The notes below the pieces were generated by a model. That model had not been told where the DNA came from. It saw nothing but the letters and a program-made list of their open reading frames with translations, and did not search any database. A program made the position numbers and the translations under genes. Of a DNA stretch of 43,904 nt, positions 7,089-15,932 are shown piece by piece. This DNA comes from CAZSAL01 sp964604825 (GTDB taxonomy: Bacteria; Elusimicrobiota; Elusimicrobia; 2-01-FULL-59-12), in contig CAZSAL010000018.1 of NCBI GenBank assembly GCA_964604825.1, positions 1-43,904 on the forward strand, written 5' to 3'. Every line of letters begins with the position of its first letter. Position 1 is the first letter of the stretch.

Positions 7089-8249
7089 ATGGCATTCTTT
7101 GTAGGGCGTGACCGCGAGGCGCGCCGAGCTTATGGGTTTGATGAAATTGCTCTGGTACCGGGCGCATTAACGGTTAATCCCGATGAAGTAAATATTATCA
7201 CCACCATCGGGCCGTTGAAGCTTGAAATTCCTTTCCTGGCCAGCGCCATGGATGGGGTGGTTAGCACGAAATTCGCCATTGCCATGGGAAAACTTGGCGG
7301 TCTGGCGGTGCTGAATTTGGATGGGATTCACTCCCGCTACGAGAATGTGGAGGAAGTTTACGATAAAATCGCTGCTGCGCCGCCTGACGGCGCGACCGAG
7401 CTTGTTCAAAAACTTTACAAGGAGCCGGTAAAAGAAAAGCTGATTGCCAGGCGCGTGGAAGAAATTAAGGCCGGTAAGGTGAAAGCGGCGGTTTCCTGTA
7501 TCCCTCAAAACGCGGAAAAATTCGGCAAGATTGCGGAAGAAGCGGGCGCGGACATTTTCTTCGTACAGTCCACAGTTACTTCGGTCCGGCACATCGCCAC
7601 TAAATATAATCCCGTCGACCTGAAAAAGCTGGTCGAGAGTTTTAAAGTTCCCGTAGTCGTGGGGAATACGGTCAGCTACGCCGCCTGCCTTGAACTGATG
7701 GAAATTGGCGTGGCAGGAATCCTTGTGGGAGTGGGTCCCGGTGCGGCATGCACTTCGCGTGGAGTCCTGGGCATCGGGGTTCCTCAGGTGACCGCCACTG
7801 TGGATTGCGCCGCGGCGCGGGAGTTCTATTTTAAAAAGACCGGCAGATACGTTTCGATCATTACCGACGGAGGAATGAATCTGGGCGGGGAAATATGCAA
7901 GGCTTTCGCTTCCGGAGCCGATGCGGTTATGGTCGGTTCGGCTTTTGCCCGTTCAAAAGAAGCTCCCGGCCGGGGATACCACTGGGGTATGGCAACTCCG
8001 CATCATAACCTTCCCAGGGGAACGCGCATTCATGTGGGTACGAGCGGTACGCTGGAGGAAATCCTTTACGGTCCGGCGCGCACCGATGACGGCACTCAGA
8101 ATCTTGTGGGAGCGCTGCGGACCTGCATGGGAACTGTGGGCGCGCAGAACATCAAAGAACTTCAGCTCACCGAGTTGATTATCGCGCCGGCAATTCAGCA
8201 CGAAGGAAAAATATTCCAGAAGGCGCAAAGAGTGGGAATGGGCAAATGA
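7089..8249 (+). CDS. guaB: GuaB3-type IMP dehydrogenase-family protein
   Basis: This 386-residue protein lacks the CBS pair of classical GuaB and matches the GuaB3 subfamily. It has FLASAMDGVVS near the N-terminus, the catalytic loop GVGPGAACTSR with Cys221, ITDGGMNLGGEICKA for phosphate binding, the flap segment RGYHWGMATPH and a C-terminal GAQNIKELQ. Expected to oxidise IMP to XMP with NAD, feeding GuaA encoded just downstream. GuaB3 proteins were first noticed as extra paralogues in actinobacteria and cyanobacteria; here it is the only copy in the window. ATG follows GAGGAGG, 10 bases after dcd. Confidence 0.88.
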   Translation: MAFFVGRDREARRAYGFDEIALVPGALTVNPDEVNIITTIGPLKLEIPFLASAMDGVVSTKFAIAMGKLGGLAVLNLDGIHSRYENVEEVYDKIAAAPPDGATELVQKLYKEPVKEKLIARRVEEIKAGKVKAAVSCIPQNAEKFGKIAEEAGADIFFVQSTVTSVRHIATKYNPVDLKKLVESFKVPVVVGNTVSYAACLELMEIGVAGILVGVGPGAACTSRGVLGIGVPQVTATVDCAAAREFYFKKTGRYVSIITDGGMNLGGEICKAFASGADAVMVGSAFARSKEAPGRGYHWGMATPHHNLPRGTRIHVGTSGTLEEILYGPARTDDGTQNLVGALRTCMGTVGAQNIKELQLTELIIAPAIQHEGKIFQKAQRVGMGK

Positions 8250-8257
8250 AAAATGGT

Positions 8258-8383
8258 GTCATTGCGAGCGAGTAACCTTGAAATCTATAAGAATTGCGAG
8301 CGTGGCAATCTCAGAAGTAAAAGTAATGGGATTGCCGCGTCGGCCCTGCTTGCTAAGCAGGTGGAAGGCCTACTCGCAATGAC
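8258..8383. repeat. MITE-like palindromic repeat between guaB and guaA
   Basis: The ends GTCATTGCGAG (8258-8268) and CTCGCAATGAC (8373-8383) are perfect inverted repeats. The interior holds more GCGAG/GCAATC blocks of the same theme. It fills nearly the whole guaB-guaA gap. Sequences of this type (inverted CATTGCGAG ends) are widespread intergenic repeats in several phyla. No gene is visible inside. Confidence 0.6.
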
Positions 8384-8410
8384 GGTATTGACGCACTGGA
8401 GCCTAGAGCC

Positions 8411-9937
8411 ATGATTGTTATTCTTGATTTCGGCTCCCAATATACTCAGCTTATCGCGCGCAGGGTGCGGGAAGCGAAAGTCTACTGTGAGATACTGCCC
8501 TTCCGCGTTTCAGCGGAAGAGATCCGGAAAAAACGGCCGGTAGGACTTATTCTTTCCGGGGGGCCATCCAGCGTGTATGCGGCGGATGCTCCTCGGCCTG
8601 ATGCCGGAATATGGGAACTGGGCATACCCATTCTGGGCATCTGCTACGGCATGCAGTTGATGACTGAGCACTTTGGCGGCCGCGTGCATAAGGCGGAACG
8701 GCGGGAATATGGTTATGCGGATATCCATCTGGAAACTTCCAACGGGCTATTCGAAGGTCTGGAGAAAACGCTGCCTGTGTGGATGAGCCACGGCGATGCC
8801 GCCGATGAACTGCCCTCTGGCTTTCTGCGGCTTGCCCGCACCAAAAATTCTCCGTACGCCGCTATCGTCCATCCGGAAAAACATTTTTACGGCGTTCAAT
8901 TCCATCCGGAAGTCCGGCATACGCCCTCGGGCCCGCGCCTTTTGCAGAATTTCTTGAGCAATGTCTGCGGAGAAACGGCTTCCTGGACGATGGAATCCTT
9001 CATCAAGACCGAGGTTGCCGCCATCCGTCAGCAGGTGGGCAAGGGACGCGTAATTTGCGCCATGTCCGGCGGGGTTGATTCGTCCGTTGCAGCTTCGCTT
9101 GTGGATCTTGCGGTAGGCGGGCAATTGACCTGCATTTTCGTAGATAATGGAGTCCTGCGTAAAGGTGAAAAAGACCGTGTCGAACGCAATTTTAAGGAGA
9201 GGTTTAAGGGCGAAGTGCGTGTCGTTGACGCAAGCTTACGTTTTCTCGGCAAACTCGCAGGTGTAGTTGATCCGGAGAAAAAGCGCAAGATTATCGGCAA
9301 CGAATTTATCGCGGTCTTTGAAGAAGAGGCGCATAAGATCAGGGATGTCGAATTCCTTATTCAGGGCACGCTTTACCCTGATGTCATAGAATCGGTTTCT
9401 GTTAAGGGGCCATCGGCAACCATTAAATCCCATCATAATGTCGGCGGACTACCTGAGAAGATGCATCTGAAGCTCATTGAGCCATTGCGTTTCTTGTTTA
9501 AGGACGAAGTGCGTGTGCTTGGCAAAGAGCTTGGCCTGCCGGATGACATACTGCAGCGGCATCCTTTTCCGGGTCCGGGACTGGCGGTCCGCGTGCTCGG
9601 CGATATCACGCCGGAGCGGGTTGAGCTGGTGCGCCGAGCGGACGCCATTGTCGAGGAAGAAATCCGTGCAGCCGGGCTTTATAACACCATGTGGCAGGCA
9701 TTTGCCGTGCTTCTGCCGGTAAATTCCGTCGGCGTTATGGGCGATGAGCGCACTTATGAAAACGCCGCGGCCATCCGCGCGGTAGAATCATCCGACGGAA
9801 TGACGGCGGATTGGGTGAAGCTGCCATATGAGGTTATGGCCAGAATCTCCAGCCGGATCATTAACGAAGTCCGCGGAATAAACCGGGTGGTCTATGACAT
9901 TTCTTCCAAGCCCCCGGCCACGATCGAATGGGAGTGA
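8411..9937 (+). CDS. guaA: GMP synthase (glutamine-hydrolysing)
   Basis: Converts XMP, ATP and glutamine to GMP. The 508-residue protein has the N-terminal class I amidotransferase with Cys78 (GICYGMQL), His165 and Glu167 (QFHPEV), the ATP pyrophosphatase P-loop SGGVDSS (219-225), and the C-terminal dimerisation domain ending in KPPATIEWE, the canonical terminus. Length and motifs are normal. It follows the palindromic repeat and is separated from purC by only 4 bases. Confidence 0.97.
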   Translation: MIVILDFGSQYTQLIARRVREAKVYCEILPFRVSAEEIRKKRPVGLILSGGPSSVYAADAPRPDAGIWELGIPILGICYGMQLMTEHFGGRVHKAERREYGYADIHLETSNGLFEGLEKTLPVWMSHGDAADELPSGFLRLARTKNSPYAAIVHPEKHFYGVQFHPEVRHTPSGPRLLQNFLSNVCGETASWTMESFIKTEVAAIRQQVGKGRVICAMSGGVDSSVAASLVDLAVGGQLTCIFVDNGVLRKGEKDRVERNFKERFKGEVRVVDASLRFLGKLAGVVDPEKKRKIIGNEFIAVFEEEAHKIRDVEFLIQGTLYPDVIESVSVKGPSATIKSHHNVGGLPEKMHLKLIEPLRFLFKDEVRVLGKELGLPDDILQRHPFPGPGLAVRVLGDITPERVELVRRADAIVEEEIRAAGLYNTMWQAFAVLLPVNSVGVMGDERTYENAAAIRAVESSDGMTADWVKLPYEVMARISSRIINEVRGINRVVYDISSKPPATIEWE

Positions 9938-9941
9938 TAAA

Positions 9942-10829
9942 GTGACAAGTTCAATACTTTCTACATTGCCTCTGCCCATGTTCATACGCGGGAAAGTCCG
10001 GGATGTGTACGATCTTGACAGCCAGTTGCTAATGGTGGCTTCTGACCGCATTTCGGCCTTCGATTTTGTATTGCCTTCGCCTGTCCCGGATAAGGGGAAA
10101 ATTCTTACGCAGCTTTCAATTTTCTGGTTCAAGCTGCTGGAAGATATAACGCCGAACCATTTGATTGCCTCCGATGTCAGCCTCCTGCCGGCCGCGCTGC
10201 AGGCTTACCGCTCGCAAATCGAAGGGCGATCGATGCTCGTTAAAAAAACGGAAAAAATCCCTATCGAATGCGTTGTGCGCGGATACCTTGCGGGCAGCGG
10301 TTGGAAGGAATATCAGAAGGGCCAGCAGGTTTGCGGCGTATCCCTGCCTCCCGGGCTAAAGGAATCGGACCGGCTGCCTGAGCCGATTTTTACGCCGGCA
10401 ACCAAGGAAGATCAGGGCAAACATGATGAGAATATTTCTTTCGAACGCATGGTCGCACTTGTCGGACGCCCCCTGGCGGAAACTCTGCGTAACCACAGCC
10501 TTGCGATTTATGTTAAGGCCGCGCATTACGCCGAAGCCAGAGGACTTATTCTTTGCGATACGAAATTCGAATTCGGGCTCCTGAACGGCCAGGTGATACT
10601 TATTGACGAGGTATTGACTCCGGATTCTTCCCGTTTCTGGGAAAAAGACAGCTACGAACCGGGCCGCAGCCAGGACAGTTTTGATAAACAGTACGTGCGT
10701 GATTATCTTGAATCAATCAAATGGAACAAACAGCCTCCGGTGCCTGCTTTGCCGCCCGACGTGATCTCTAAAACGCGGCAGAAATATCTGCAGGCCTACG
10801 AGCGCATAACCGGCGTTCCGTTTAAGTAA
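9942..10829 (+). CDS. purC: SAICAR synthase
   Basis: Phosphoribosylaminoimidazole-succinocarboxamide synthase joins CAIR and aspartate with ATP. The 295-residue protein shows the N-terminal MFIRGKVRDVYDL, SDRISAFDFVLPSPVPDKGKIL, CVVRGYLAGSGWKEY and the LIDEVLTPDSSRFW signature. It is of the longer monofunctional type. The GTG at 9942 is preferred: it follows GGAGTGATAA and avoids overlap with guaA, whereas the in-frame ATG at 9894 would add 16 unrelated residues. Confidence 0.95.
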   Translation: MTSSILSTLPLPMFIRGKVRDVYDLDSQLLMVASDRISAFDFVLPSPVPDKGKILTQLSIFWFKLLEDITPNHLIASDVSLLPAALQAYRSQIEGRSMLVKKTEKIPIECVVRGYLAGSGWKEYQKGQQVCGVSLPPGLKESDRLPEPIFTPATKEDQGKHDENISFERMVALVGRPLAETLRNHSLAIYVKAAHYAEARGLILCDTKFEFGLLNGQVILIDEVLTPDSSRFWEKDSYEPGRSQDSFDKQYVRDYLESIKWNKQPPVPALPPDVISKTRQKYLQAYERITGVPFK

Positions 10830-10842
10830 GGCAGCGTTAACC

Positions 10843-11337
10843 ATGGAAGGGACATATATTATCGAAGTTGTGCATAAGCCCGGGGTAGTGGATCCACTTG
10901 GCAACGGCCTGTCAAAAAATGTCCATCACGTAATCAAGGGTGTGAAAAAAATTGAAACGGCGCCCCTGTATCGCCTGATGGGAAATTTAAGCCAGGCTGA
11001 ATTGTCCCGCATTGGCAGTGATCTGCTTGCGGACCCTGTAATCCAGACCTGTCGCGATGCCGCCGTTCCCTGCGCGCACGAACCTGGAAAGTCGAACAAA
11101 CCGGCTGTTTCGGTTGACGTCTGGTACAAGCACGGGGTGACCGATGCGGTGGGGGAAAGCGTTTTGAAGGGAATTCGCGATCTTAATATCAACAGTGTAC
11201 GCGAAGTACGTACGGGAATGCGCTACCGTTTCTACGGAATAAAAGATTCGTCCGAGGCCGGGAAAATAACGCTGGCTTTTCTGGCAAATCCTTTGATCCA
11301 TGAGTGGACAATCCATTCGAACAGCAGTGTCTCATGA
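10843..11337 (+). CDS. purS: Tandem PurS: two fused FGAM synthase small subunits
   Basis: PurS is normally an ~80-residue subunit bridging PurL and PurQ in formylglycinamidine ribonucleotide synthase. Here the 164-residue protein contains two copies. Half one (about 4-77) has HKPGVVDPLG and LLADPVI; half two (about 90-158) has YKHGVTDAVGESVLKGI, EVRTG and FLANPLIHEW. Both keep the PGV/HGV-D and LxxxPxI landmarks. A short linker rich in charged residues joins them. Since PurS works as a dimer, a fused dimer in one chain is a plausible reading. The next genes are purL and purQ, the expected partners. Confidence 0.85.
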   Translation: MEGTYIIEVVHKPGVVDPLGNGLSKNVHHVIKGVKKIETAPLYRLMGNLSQAELSRIGSDLLADPVIQTCRDAAVPCAHEPGKSNKPAVSVDVWYKHGVTDAVGESVLKGIRDLNINSVREVRTGMRYRFYGIKDSSEAGKITLAFLANPLIHEWTIHSNSSVS

Positions 11338-11371
11338 GGTGTCTCAGTGTCTCACTTGATGAGACACCTCA
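11335..11371 (+). promoter_or_regulatory. Perfect 12-bp hairpin between purS and purL
   Basis: Arms 11335-11346 and 11360-11371 are perfectly complementary (TGAGGTGTCTCA) around a 13-base loop. The left arm starts on the purS stop codon; the right arm ends a few bases before the purL ribosome binding site. No T-tract follows. It could tune purL translation, stabilise mRNA, or block readthrough. Confidence 0.65.
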
Positions 11372-11385
11372 AAAGAAGGTGAATC

Positions 11386-13782
11386 TTGCTGGTTAAAGAA
11401 GCATCAATAACGAATTCTGTGCCGCTGCTTAATGCCGGTGATTCCGCGCTGCTGGAAATCAGCCGCAAGGGCGTTCTATCTCTCAGCCTTGATGAAATGA
11501 AAGTCATTAAGGCTTATTTCGTCTCTGCGGGCCGCGATCCTTCGGATGTCGAACTGGAGACGATTGCTCAGACCTGGAGCGAACACTGTAAGCATAAAAC
11601 CTTTGCCGGTTTGATCGAATACAAAGAAGAGGGCCGTGGATCGCGTGTTTATGACAATTTGTTGAAAAATACGGTGATGAAAGCGACAACGGAACTGAAC
11701 CGGCCCTGGTGCCTTTCGACTTTTCGCGACAACGCAGGCGTAATTTCCTTTGATGACGCGTGGGGGCTGGCTTTTAAAGTGGAAACGCATAATCATCCTT
11801 CGGCGCTTGAGCCGTACGGCGGCGCCGGGACGGGAATAGGCGGAGTCATCCGCGATATTCTGGGCGTAGGCTTGGGAGCCAAACCTGTTTTGAATACGGA
11901 TGTTTTTGGTTTTGCCCCGGAGGATACCCCGGCAAAGAAAATTCCCAAGGGCGCGCTGCCTCCTGGACGCGTCATCGATGGCGTGGTGGCCGGAGTCCGC
12001 GACTACGGAAATCGCATGGGCATTCCAACGGCCAATGGCGCGGTTTATTTTGATGAAGGTTATATAGGCAACCCGCTTGTATTCTGCGGCACAGTCGGGA
12101 TTCTGCCGCGGGATAAAGTGGAAAAGGAAGTGCGTCCGGGAGATCTGGTAGTAGCGCTGGGCGGCCGGACCGGCCGCGATGGCATCCATGGAGCGACTTT
12201 TTCCTCAGCGGCGCTGGAAGAAGGAATCACCTCAAGCGTTGTGCAGATCGGGCACGCCATTATGGAAAAACGAGTAATGGATGTGTTGCTGCAGGCGCGT
12301 GACAAAGGTCTGTACCGCGCAGTCACGGATTGCGGCGCCGGCGGGTTTTCTTCGGCAGTGGGGGAACTTGGGGCGGATACGGGTGTGCAGGTTGATCTAG
12401 AAAAGGCGCCGCTTAAGTACCATGGGCTCGCTCCCTGGGAAATATGGCTATCGGAGAGCCAGGAGCGCATGGCTTTAGCAGTCCCTCCGGAAAACTGGCA
12501 GGCCCTTAAGACGCTTTGCGATTCGGAGAACGTCGAGGCAACCGTAATCGGAGAATTCACTTCCGACCACAAATTGAACGTCCGGTACGAAGGCGAGACT
12601 ATCGGTCTTCTGGATATGAAATTTCTTCATCAGGGCATGCCGCGCGTCACCAGGCGGGCGGTGTGGGCCGGACAGGAAGAGCGCAAGATTGCCAAGCTTA
12701 TTCTGCCTACAGGGCAGTTTGAGAAGATTCTGCTGAATCTGCTTTCTCATCCCAATATCGCCGCAAAGAAATGGATTGTCCGGCAATATGATCATGAAGT
12801 TCAGGGCGGAAGCGTTGTAAAGCCCTTTGTCGGAATGGATCAGCGCGGGCCGAACGACGCCTGCGTTTTCAGGCCGCTACTGGATTCCAATCGGGCGGTG
12901 ATTGTCTCGAACGGGTTTAATCCTTCCTACAGCGCCATTGACCCGTACTGGATGGCGGCCTGCGCTATTGATGAGGCGCTGCGTAACCTGGTTGCGGTCG
13001 GCGGGACGCTTGAGCACGCGGCGATACTCGATAATTTCTGCTGGGGCGATCCGCAGGATCCCAAGGAACTTGGAGGACTCGTCCGTGCATCACAGGCCTG
13101 CTATGACATTTCAAAAGGGTTCGGCGTGCCCTTCATTTCCGGGAAGGACAGCTTGAACAATACCTGGCGCGATGCCGGCGGCTCGCTGCGTTCAATTCCG
13201 GGAAGCCTGCTGATATCGGCTATAGGCGTCATCCCAGATGCCGGCCGCGCGATCACAATGGACGCCAAGGAAGCCGGTGATTTGGTTTACATCGCGGGGG
13301 AAACGCGGGAAGAACTGGGGCAGTCGCATTTCTGGAAAGTTTTGAAAAAACCGGGGAAGGGTATTGTTCCCCATGTTCAAACCGGTCCGGCGCGGGAAAT
13401 ATATGACCAGATATATCTGGCGGTGCAGAAGGGATATATCCGTGCCTGCCATGACTTGTCGGAAGGCGGGCTCGCGGTAGCGGCGTCGGAAATGGCTTTC
13501 GCGGGGAACCTGGGGATGGATCTGGACGTTGATAAATTGCTGACGCGGGCTCCGCTGCGCGACGCTGCAGTTCTTTTTTCGGAAACGCCAAGCAGGTTTT
13601 TGATCGAAGTCCCGGAAGTCGCGCGTCCCGGATTCGAAGCCCTTCTTGGCAGGAATGCGGCATGTCTGGGGAAAATCACACGGACAAAGGAACTGGTTAT
13701 TCGTAACGGCAAAAAGCGGAAGACGCTTATCCGGCTGCCTGTCTATTCTTTACGGAAGGCGTGGGAGAGTCATGAGCGTTAA
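11386..13782 (+). CDS. purL: FGAM synthase large subunit PurL (small type)
   Basis: Makes FGAM from FGAR, ATP and ammonia delivered by PurQ through PurS. The 798-residue length fits the PurS-dependent small PurL. Motifs include QTWSEHCKHK near the N-terminus, the FKVETHNHPSALEPYGGAGTG ATP/metal region, DCGAGG, the NGFNPSYSAIDPYWMAACAIDEA repeat half, GKDSLNNT and HDLSEGGLAVAASEM. The TTG start follows AGAAGGTGA and is reached straight after the 12-bp hairpin. Its 3' end overlaps purQ by 11 bases. Confidence 0.96.
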   Translation: MLVKEASITNSVPLLNAGDSALLEISRKGVLSLSLDEMKVIKAYFVSAGRDPSDVELETIAQTWSEHCKHKTFAGLIEYKEEGRGSRVYDNLLKNTVMKATTELNRPWCLSTFRDNAGVISFDDAWGLAFKVETHNHPSALEPYGGAGTGIGGVIRDILGVGLGAKPVLNTDVFGFAPEDTPAKKIPKGALPPGRVIDGVVAGVRDYGNRMGIPTANGAVYFDEGYIGNPLVFCGTVGILPRDKVEKEVRPGDLVVALGGRTGRDGIHGATFSSAALEEGITSSVVQIGHAIMEKRVMDVLLQARDKGLYRAVTDCGAGGFSSAVGELGADTGVQVDLEKAPLKYHGLAPWEIWLSESQERMALAVPPENWQALKTLCDSENVEATVIGEFTSDHKLNVRYEGETIGLLDMKFLHQGMPRVTRRAVWAGQEERKIAKLILPTGQFEKILLNLLSHPNIAAKKWIVRQYDHEVQGGSVVKPFVGMDQRGPNDACVFRPLLDSNRAVIVSNGFNPSYSAIDPYWMAACAIDEALRNLVAVGGTLEHAAILDNFCWGDPQDPKELGGLVRASQACYDISKGFGVPFISGKDSLNNTWRDAGGSLRSIPGSLLISAIGVIPDAGRAITMDAKEAGDLVYIAGETREELGQSHFWKVLKKPGKGIVPHVQTGPAREIYDQIYLAVQKGYIRACHDLSEGGLAVAASEMAFAGNLGMDLDVDKLLTRAPLRDAAVLFSETPSRFLIEVPEVARPGFEALLGRNAACLGKITRTKELVIRNGKKRKTLIRLPVYSLRKAWESHER

Positions 13783-14518
13783 AACCAAAGCCGTTGTTTT
13801 GCGCACGGCTGGAACGAATTGCGATCAGGAAACGGCTCGGGCGCTGCGCCTGGCCGGAGCCGATACTTCCGTTGTCCATATCAATTCGCTTATAGCCGGC
13901 AGCGTCAATTTGAAAGATTTTGATTTAATGGTAATTCCCGGGGGGTTTTCTTACGGTGATGACGTTGCCGCAGGAAAAATCCTGGCAAATGAACTGCGCT
14001 TCAAGCTGGGAGACGCCCTCAATTCATTTATAGAACGCGGGCGGAAAGTGATCGGCATTTGCAACGGTTTTCAGGTCCTGGTCAAGACGGGATTTTTGCC
14101 GGGCGGCGCCTCGGAGCTTAATGCCACGCTTACGGCTAATGACTCGGGTAGGTTCCAGTGCCATTGGGTGCGCATGAAGCGGGAAAAATCCGCATGTAAA
14201 TGGCTTAACAAAACCGAAGAGCGCTGGGATCTTCCGATGGCGCATGGAGAAGGAAAATTTGTCACGATTAATGGCGATACTTTGAAAGCGCTTGAAAAAA
14301 ACGGCCAGGTGGTTTTCCGTTATGAGAAAATTAATCCCAACGGTTCCACTCATGCCATCGCCGGTGTATGCAACGAGAAGGGAAATGTCATCGGCCTGAT
14401 GCCGCATCCCGAGCGTCATGTCCATCGTACGCAGCATCCGGAGTGGACACGGGCTGTTCCCAGGCCTGGCGACCCTGTGGGGCTGCAGTTTTTCAAGGCC
14501 GCGGTGGAAAATTCATGA
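13772..14518 (+). CDS. purQ: FGAM synthase glutaminase subunit
   Basis: Class I glutamine amidotransferase feeding ammonia to PurL. The 248-residue protein has LRTAGTNCDQETARAL, FSYGDDVAAGKI, the nucleophile loop GICNGFQVL and the C-terminal His-Glu pair in LMPHPERHVH. ATG 13772 is chosen because it gives the canonical N-terminus; a longer in-frame extension from 13646 lies entirely inside purL. It overlaps purL by 11 bases and purF by 4 (ATGA). Confidence 0.95.
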   Translation: MSVKTKAVVLRTAGTNCDQETARALRLAGADTSVVHINSLIAGSVNLKDFDLMVIPGGFSYGDDVAAGKILANELRFKLGDALNSFIERGRKVIGICNGFQVLVKTGFLPGGASELNATLTANDSGRFQCHWVRMKREKSACKWLNKTEERWDLPMAHGEGKFVTINGDTLKALEKNGQVVFRYEKINPNGSTHAIAGVCNEKGNVIGLMPHPERHVHRTQHPEWTRAVPRPGDPVGLQFFKAAVENS

Positions 14519-15915
14519 GAAAAGACGATCACTTCCACGACGAATGCGGTGTTTTCGGAATCCACCATCATTCCGAGGCTGCGCGCATGTCTTATCTCGG
14601 GCTTTATGCGCTGCAGCACCGGGGGCAGGAATCCGCGGGCATTGTTGCGTCCGACGGCCAGCAGCTAACGCGGCATCTGGCTCAGGGGCTTGTCGCTGAC
14701 ATTTTTGACAAGGCCGTTCTGGAACAGTTGCGCGGGCAGCTCGCAATCGGGCACGTGCGCTATTCAACCGCAGGGGGCAGCTCGATCCGCAACGCGCAGC
14801 CGCTTCTGGCGACGACTTCCCACGGCATGATCGCCATGGCTCATAACGGGAATCTCACCAACGCGATTTCGCTGCGCAGGCAGCTTGAGTCCTCCGGTTC
14901 GATTTTCCAGACCGTTTCAGACACCGAGGTTATCCTGCATCTCATTGCGCGTTCCGGCGCCCGGACAGTCCGTGAAGCCATTGTCGAGGCCTTGAGCCAG
15001 GTGCAGGGTTCTTATTCGCTGGTGTTTTGTACCAAGAAAGAATTGATTGCGGCGCGGGATCCTTATGGCGTGCGGCCGCTGGTTCTTGGCAAATTGGGGA
15101 AATCCACTGTGGTTTCGTCCGAGACCTGCGCTTTTGATCTCATTGGCGCGAAGTTTGTGCGCGAAATCCGTCCGGGCGAACTGCTTTACGTAAACGGCGG
15201 GGGAATGAAATCGACGCAGTTTGCCGAAAGCCCGCGGGCCGCGCACTGCAGTTTTGAGCATATCTATTTCGCCCGCCCCGACGGCCATCTGTTTGGCAAA
15301 AGCGTTTATGCGGTCCGTACCGAGCTGGGTCGGCAACTGGCGCGGGAAGCTCCGGTAAAAGCTGATCTGGTTGTCGCCGTTCCGGACTCGGCTAACGTTG
15401 CCGCCGTAGGTTTTGCGGAAGAGTCGGGAATCCCTTTTGGACTTGGGTTGATCCGGAGCCATTATATCGGACGGACTTTCATCGAGCCGAGGCAGTCGAT
15501 CCGCGATTTCAGCGCGCGTATCAAATATAATGCTGTGCCGGAGGCCTTAAGAGGAAAACGCATCGTTCTTGTCGACGATTCAATTGTGCGCGGTACAACC
15601 AGCCGCAAGCTGGTGCGCATGCTGAGGCGGGTCGGGGTGAAGGAGATCCATACCCGCATCAGTTCGCCCCCGATTATCGGCCCTTGTTTTTACGGCATTG
15701 ATACGCCTACAAAAAAGGAGCTAATCGCTTCCAGCCATTCCGTGAGCCAGATCCGCGACTATCTCGGAGTGGACAGCCTTGCATACCTTTCAGTCAAAGG
15801 ATTGCTGCAGTGCTGTGGGAAAAATTCGAAAGATTTTTGTGTCGGATGTTTTACCGACCAGTATCCTATCCCATTGATGGATTTTGCCAGGAAAGACATT
15901 CGTCCGGTCTGTTGA
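14515..15915 (+). CDS. purF: Amidophosphoribosyltransferase
   Basis: Commits PRPP and glutamine to purine synthesis. The 466-residue protein has a ten-residue leader before the Ntn nucleophile (DECGVFGI, Cys11), LQHRGQESAGI, a PRPP loop RIVLVDDSIVRGTTS, and C-terminal cysteines (QCCGKN, FCVGCF) typical of the Fe-S cluster-containing Bacillus-type enzyme, whose leader is removed on maturation. ATG at 14515 overlaps the purQ stop; an upstream extension from 14368 would be antisense-free but lies within purQ and is rejected. Confidence 0.96.
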   Translation: MRKDDHFHDECGVFGIHHHSEAARMSYLGLYALQHRGQESAGIVASDGQQLTRHLAQGLVADIFDKAVLEQLRGQLAIGHVRYSTAGGSSIRNAQPLLATTSHGMIAMAHNGNLTNAISLRRQLESSGSIFQTVSDTEVILHLIARSGARTVREAIVEALSQVQGSYSLVFCTKKELIAARDPYGVRPLVLGKLGKSTVVSSETCAFDLIGAKFVREIRPGELLYVNGGGMKSTQFAESPRAAHCSFEHIYFARPDGHLFGKSVYAVRTELGRQLAREAPVKADLVVAVPDSANVAAVGFAEESGIPFGLGLIRSHYIGRTFIEPRQSIRDFSARIKYNAVPEALRGKRIVLVDDSIVRGTTSRKLVRMLRRVGVKEIHTRISSPPIIGPCFYGIDTPTKKELIASSHSVSQIRDYLGVDSLAYLSVKGLLQCCGKNSKDFCVGCFTDQYPIPLMDFARKDIRPVC

Positions 15916-15932
15916 AAGAAGAAGGGAATTAG

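Noticed and set aside
11476..12189. A 237-residue minus-strand frame
   Set aside because: Antisense to purL, no binding site and no family resemblance.
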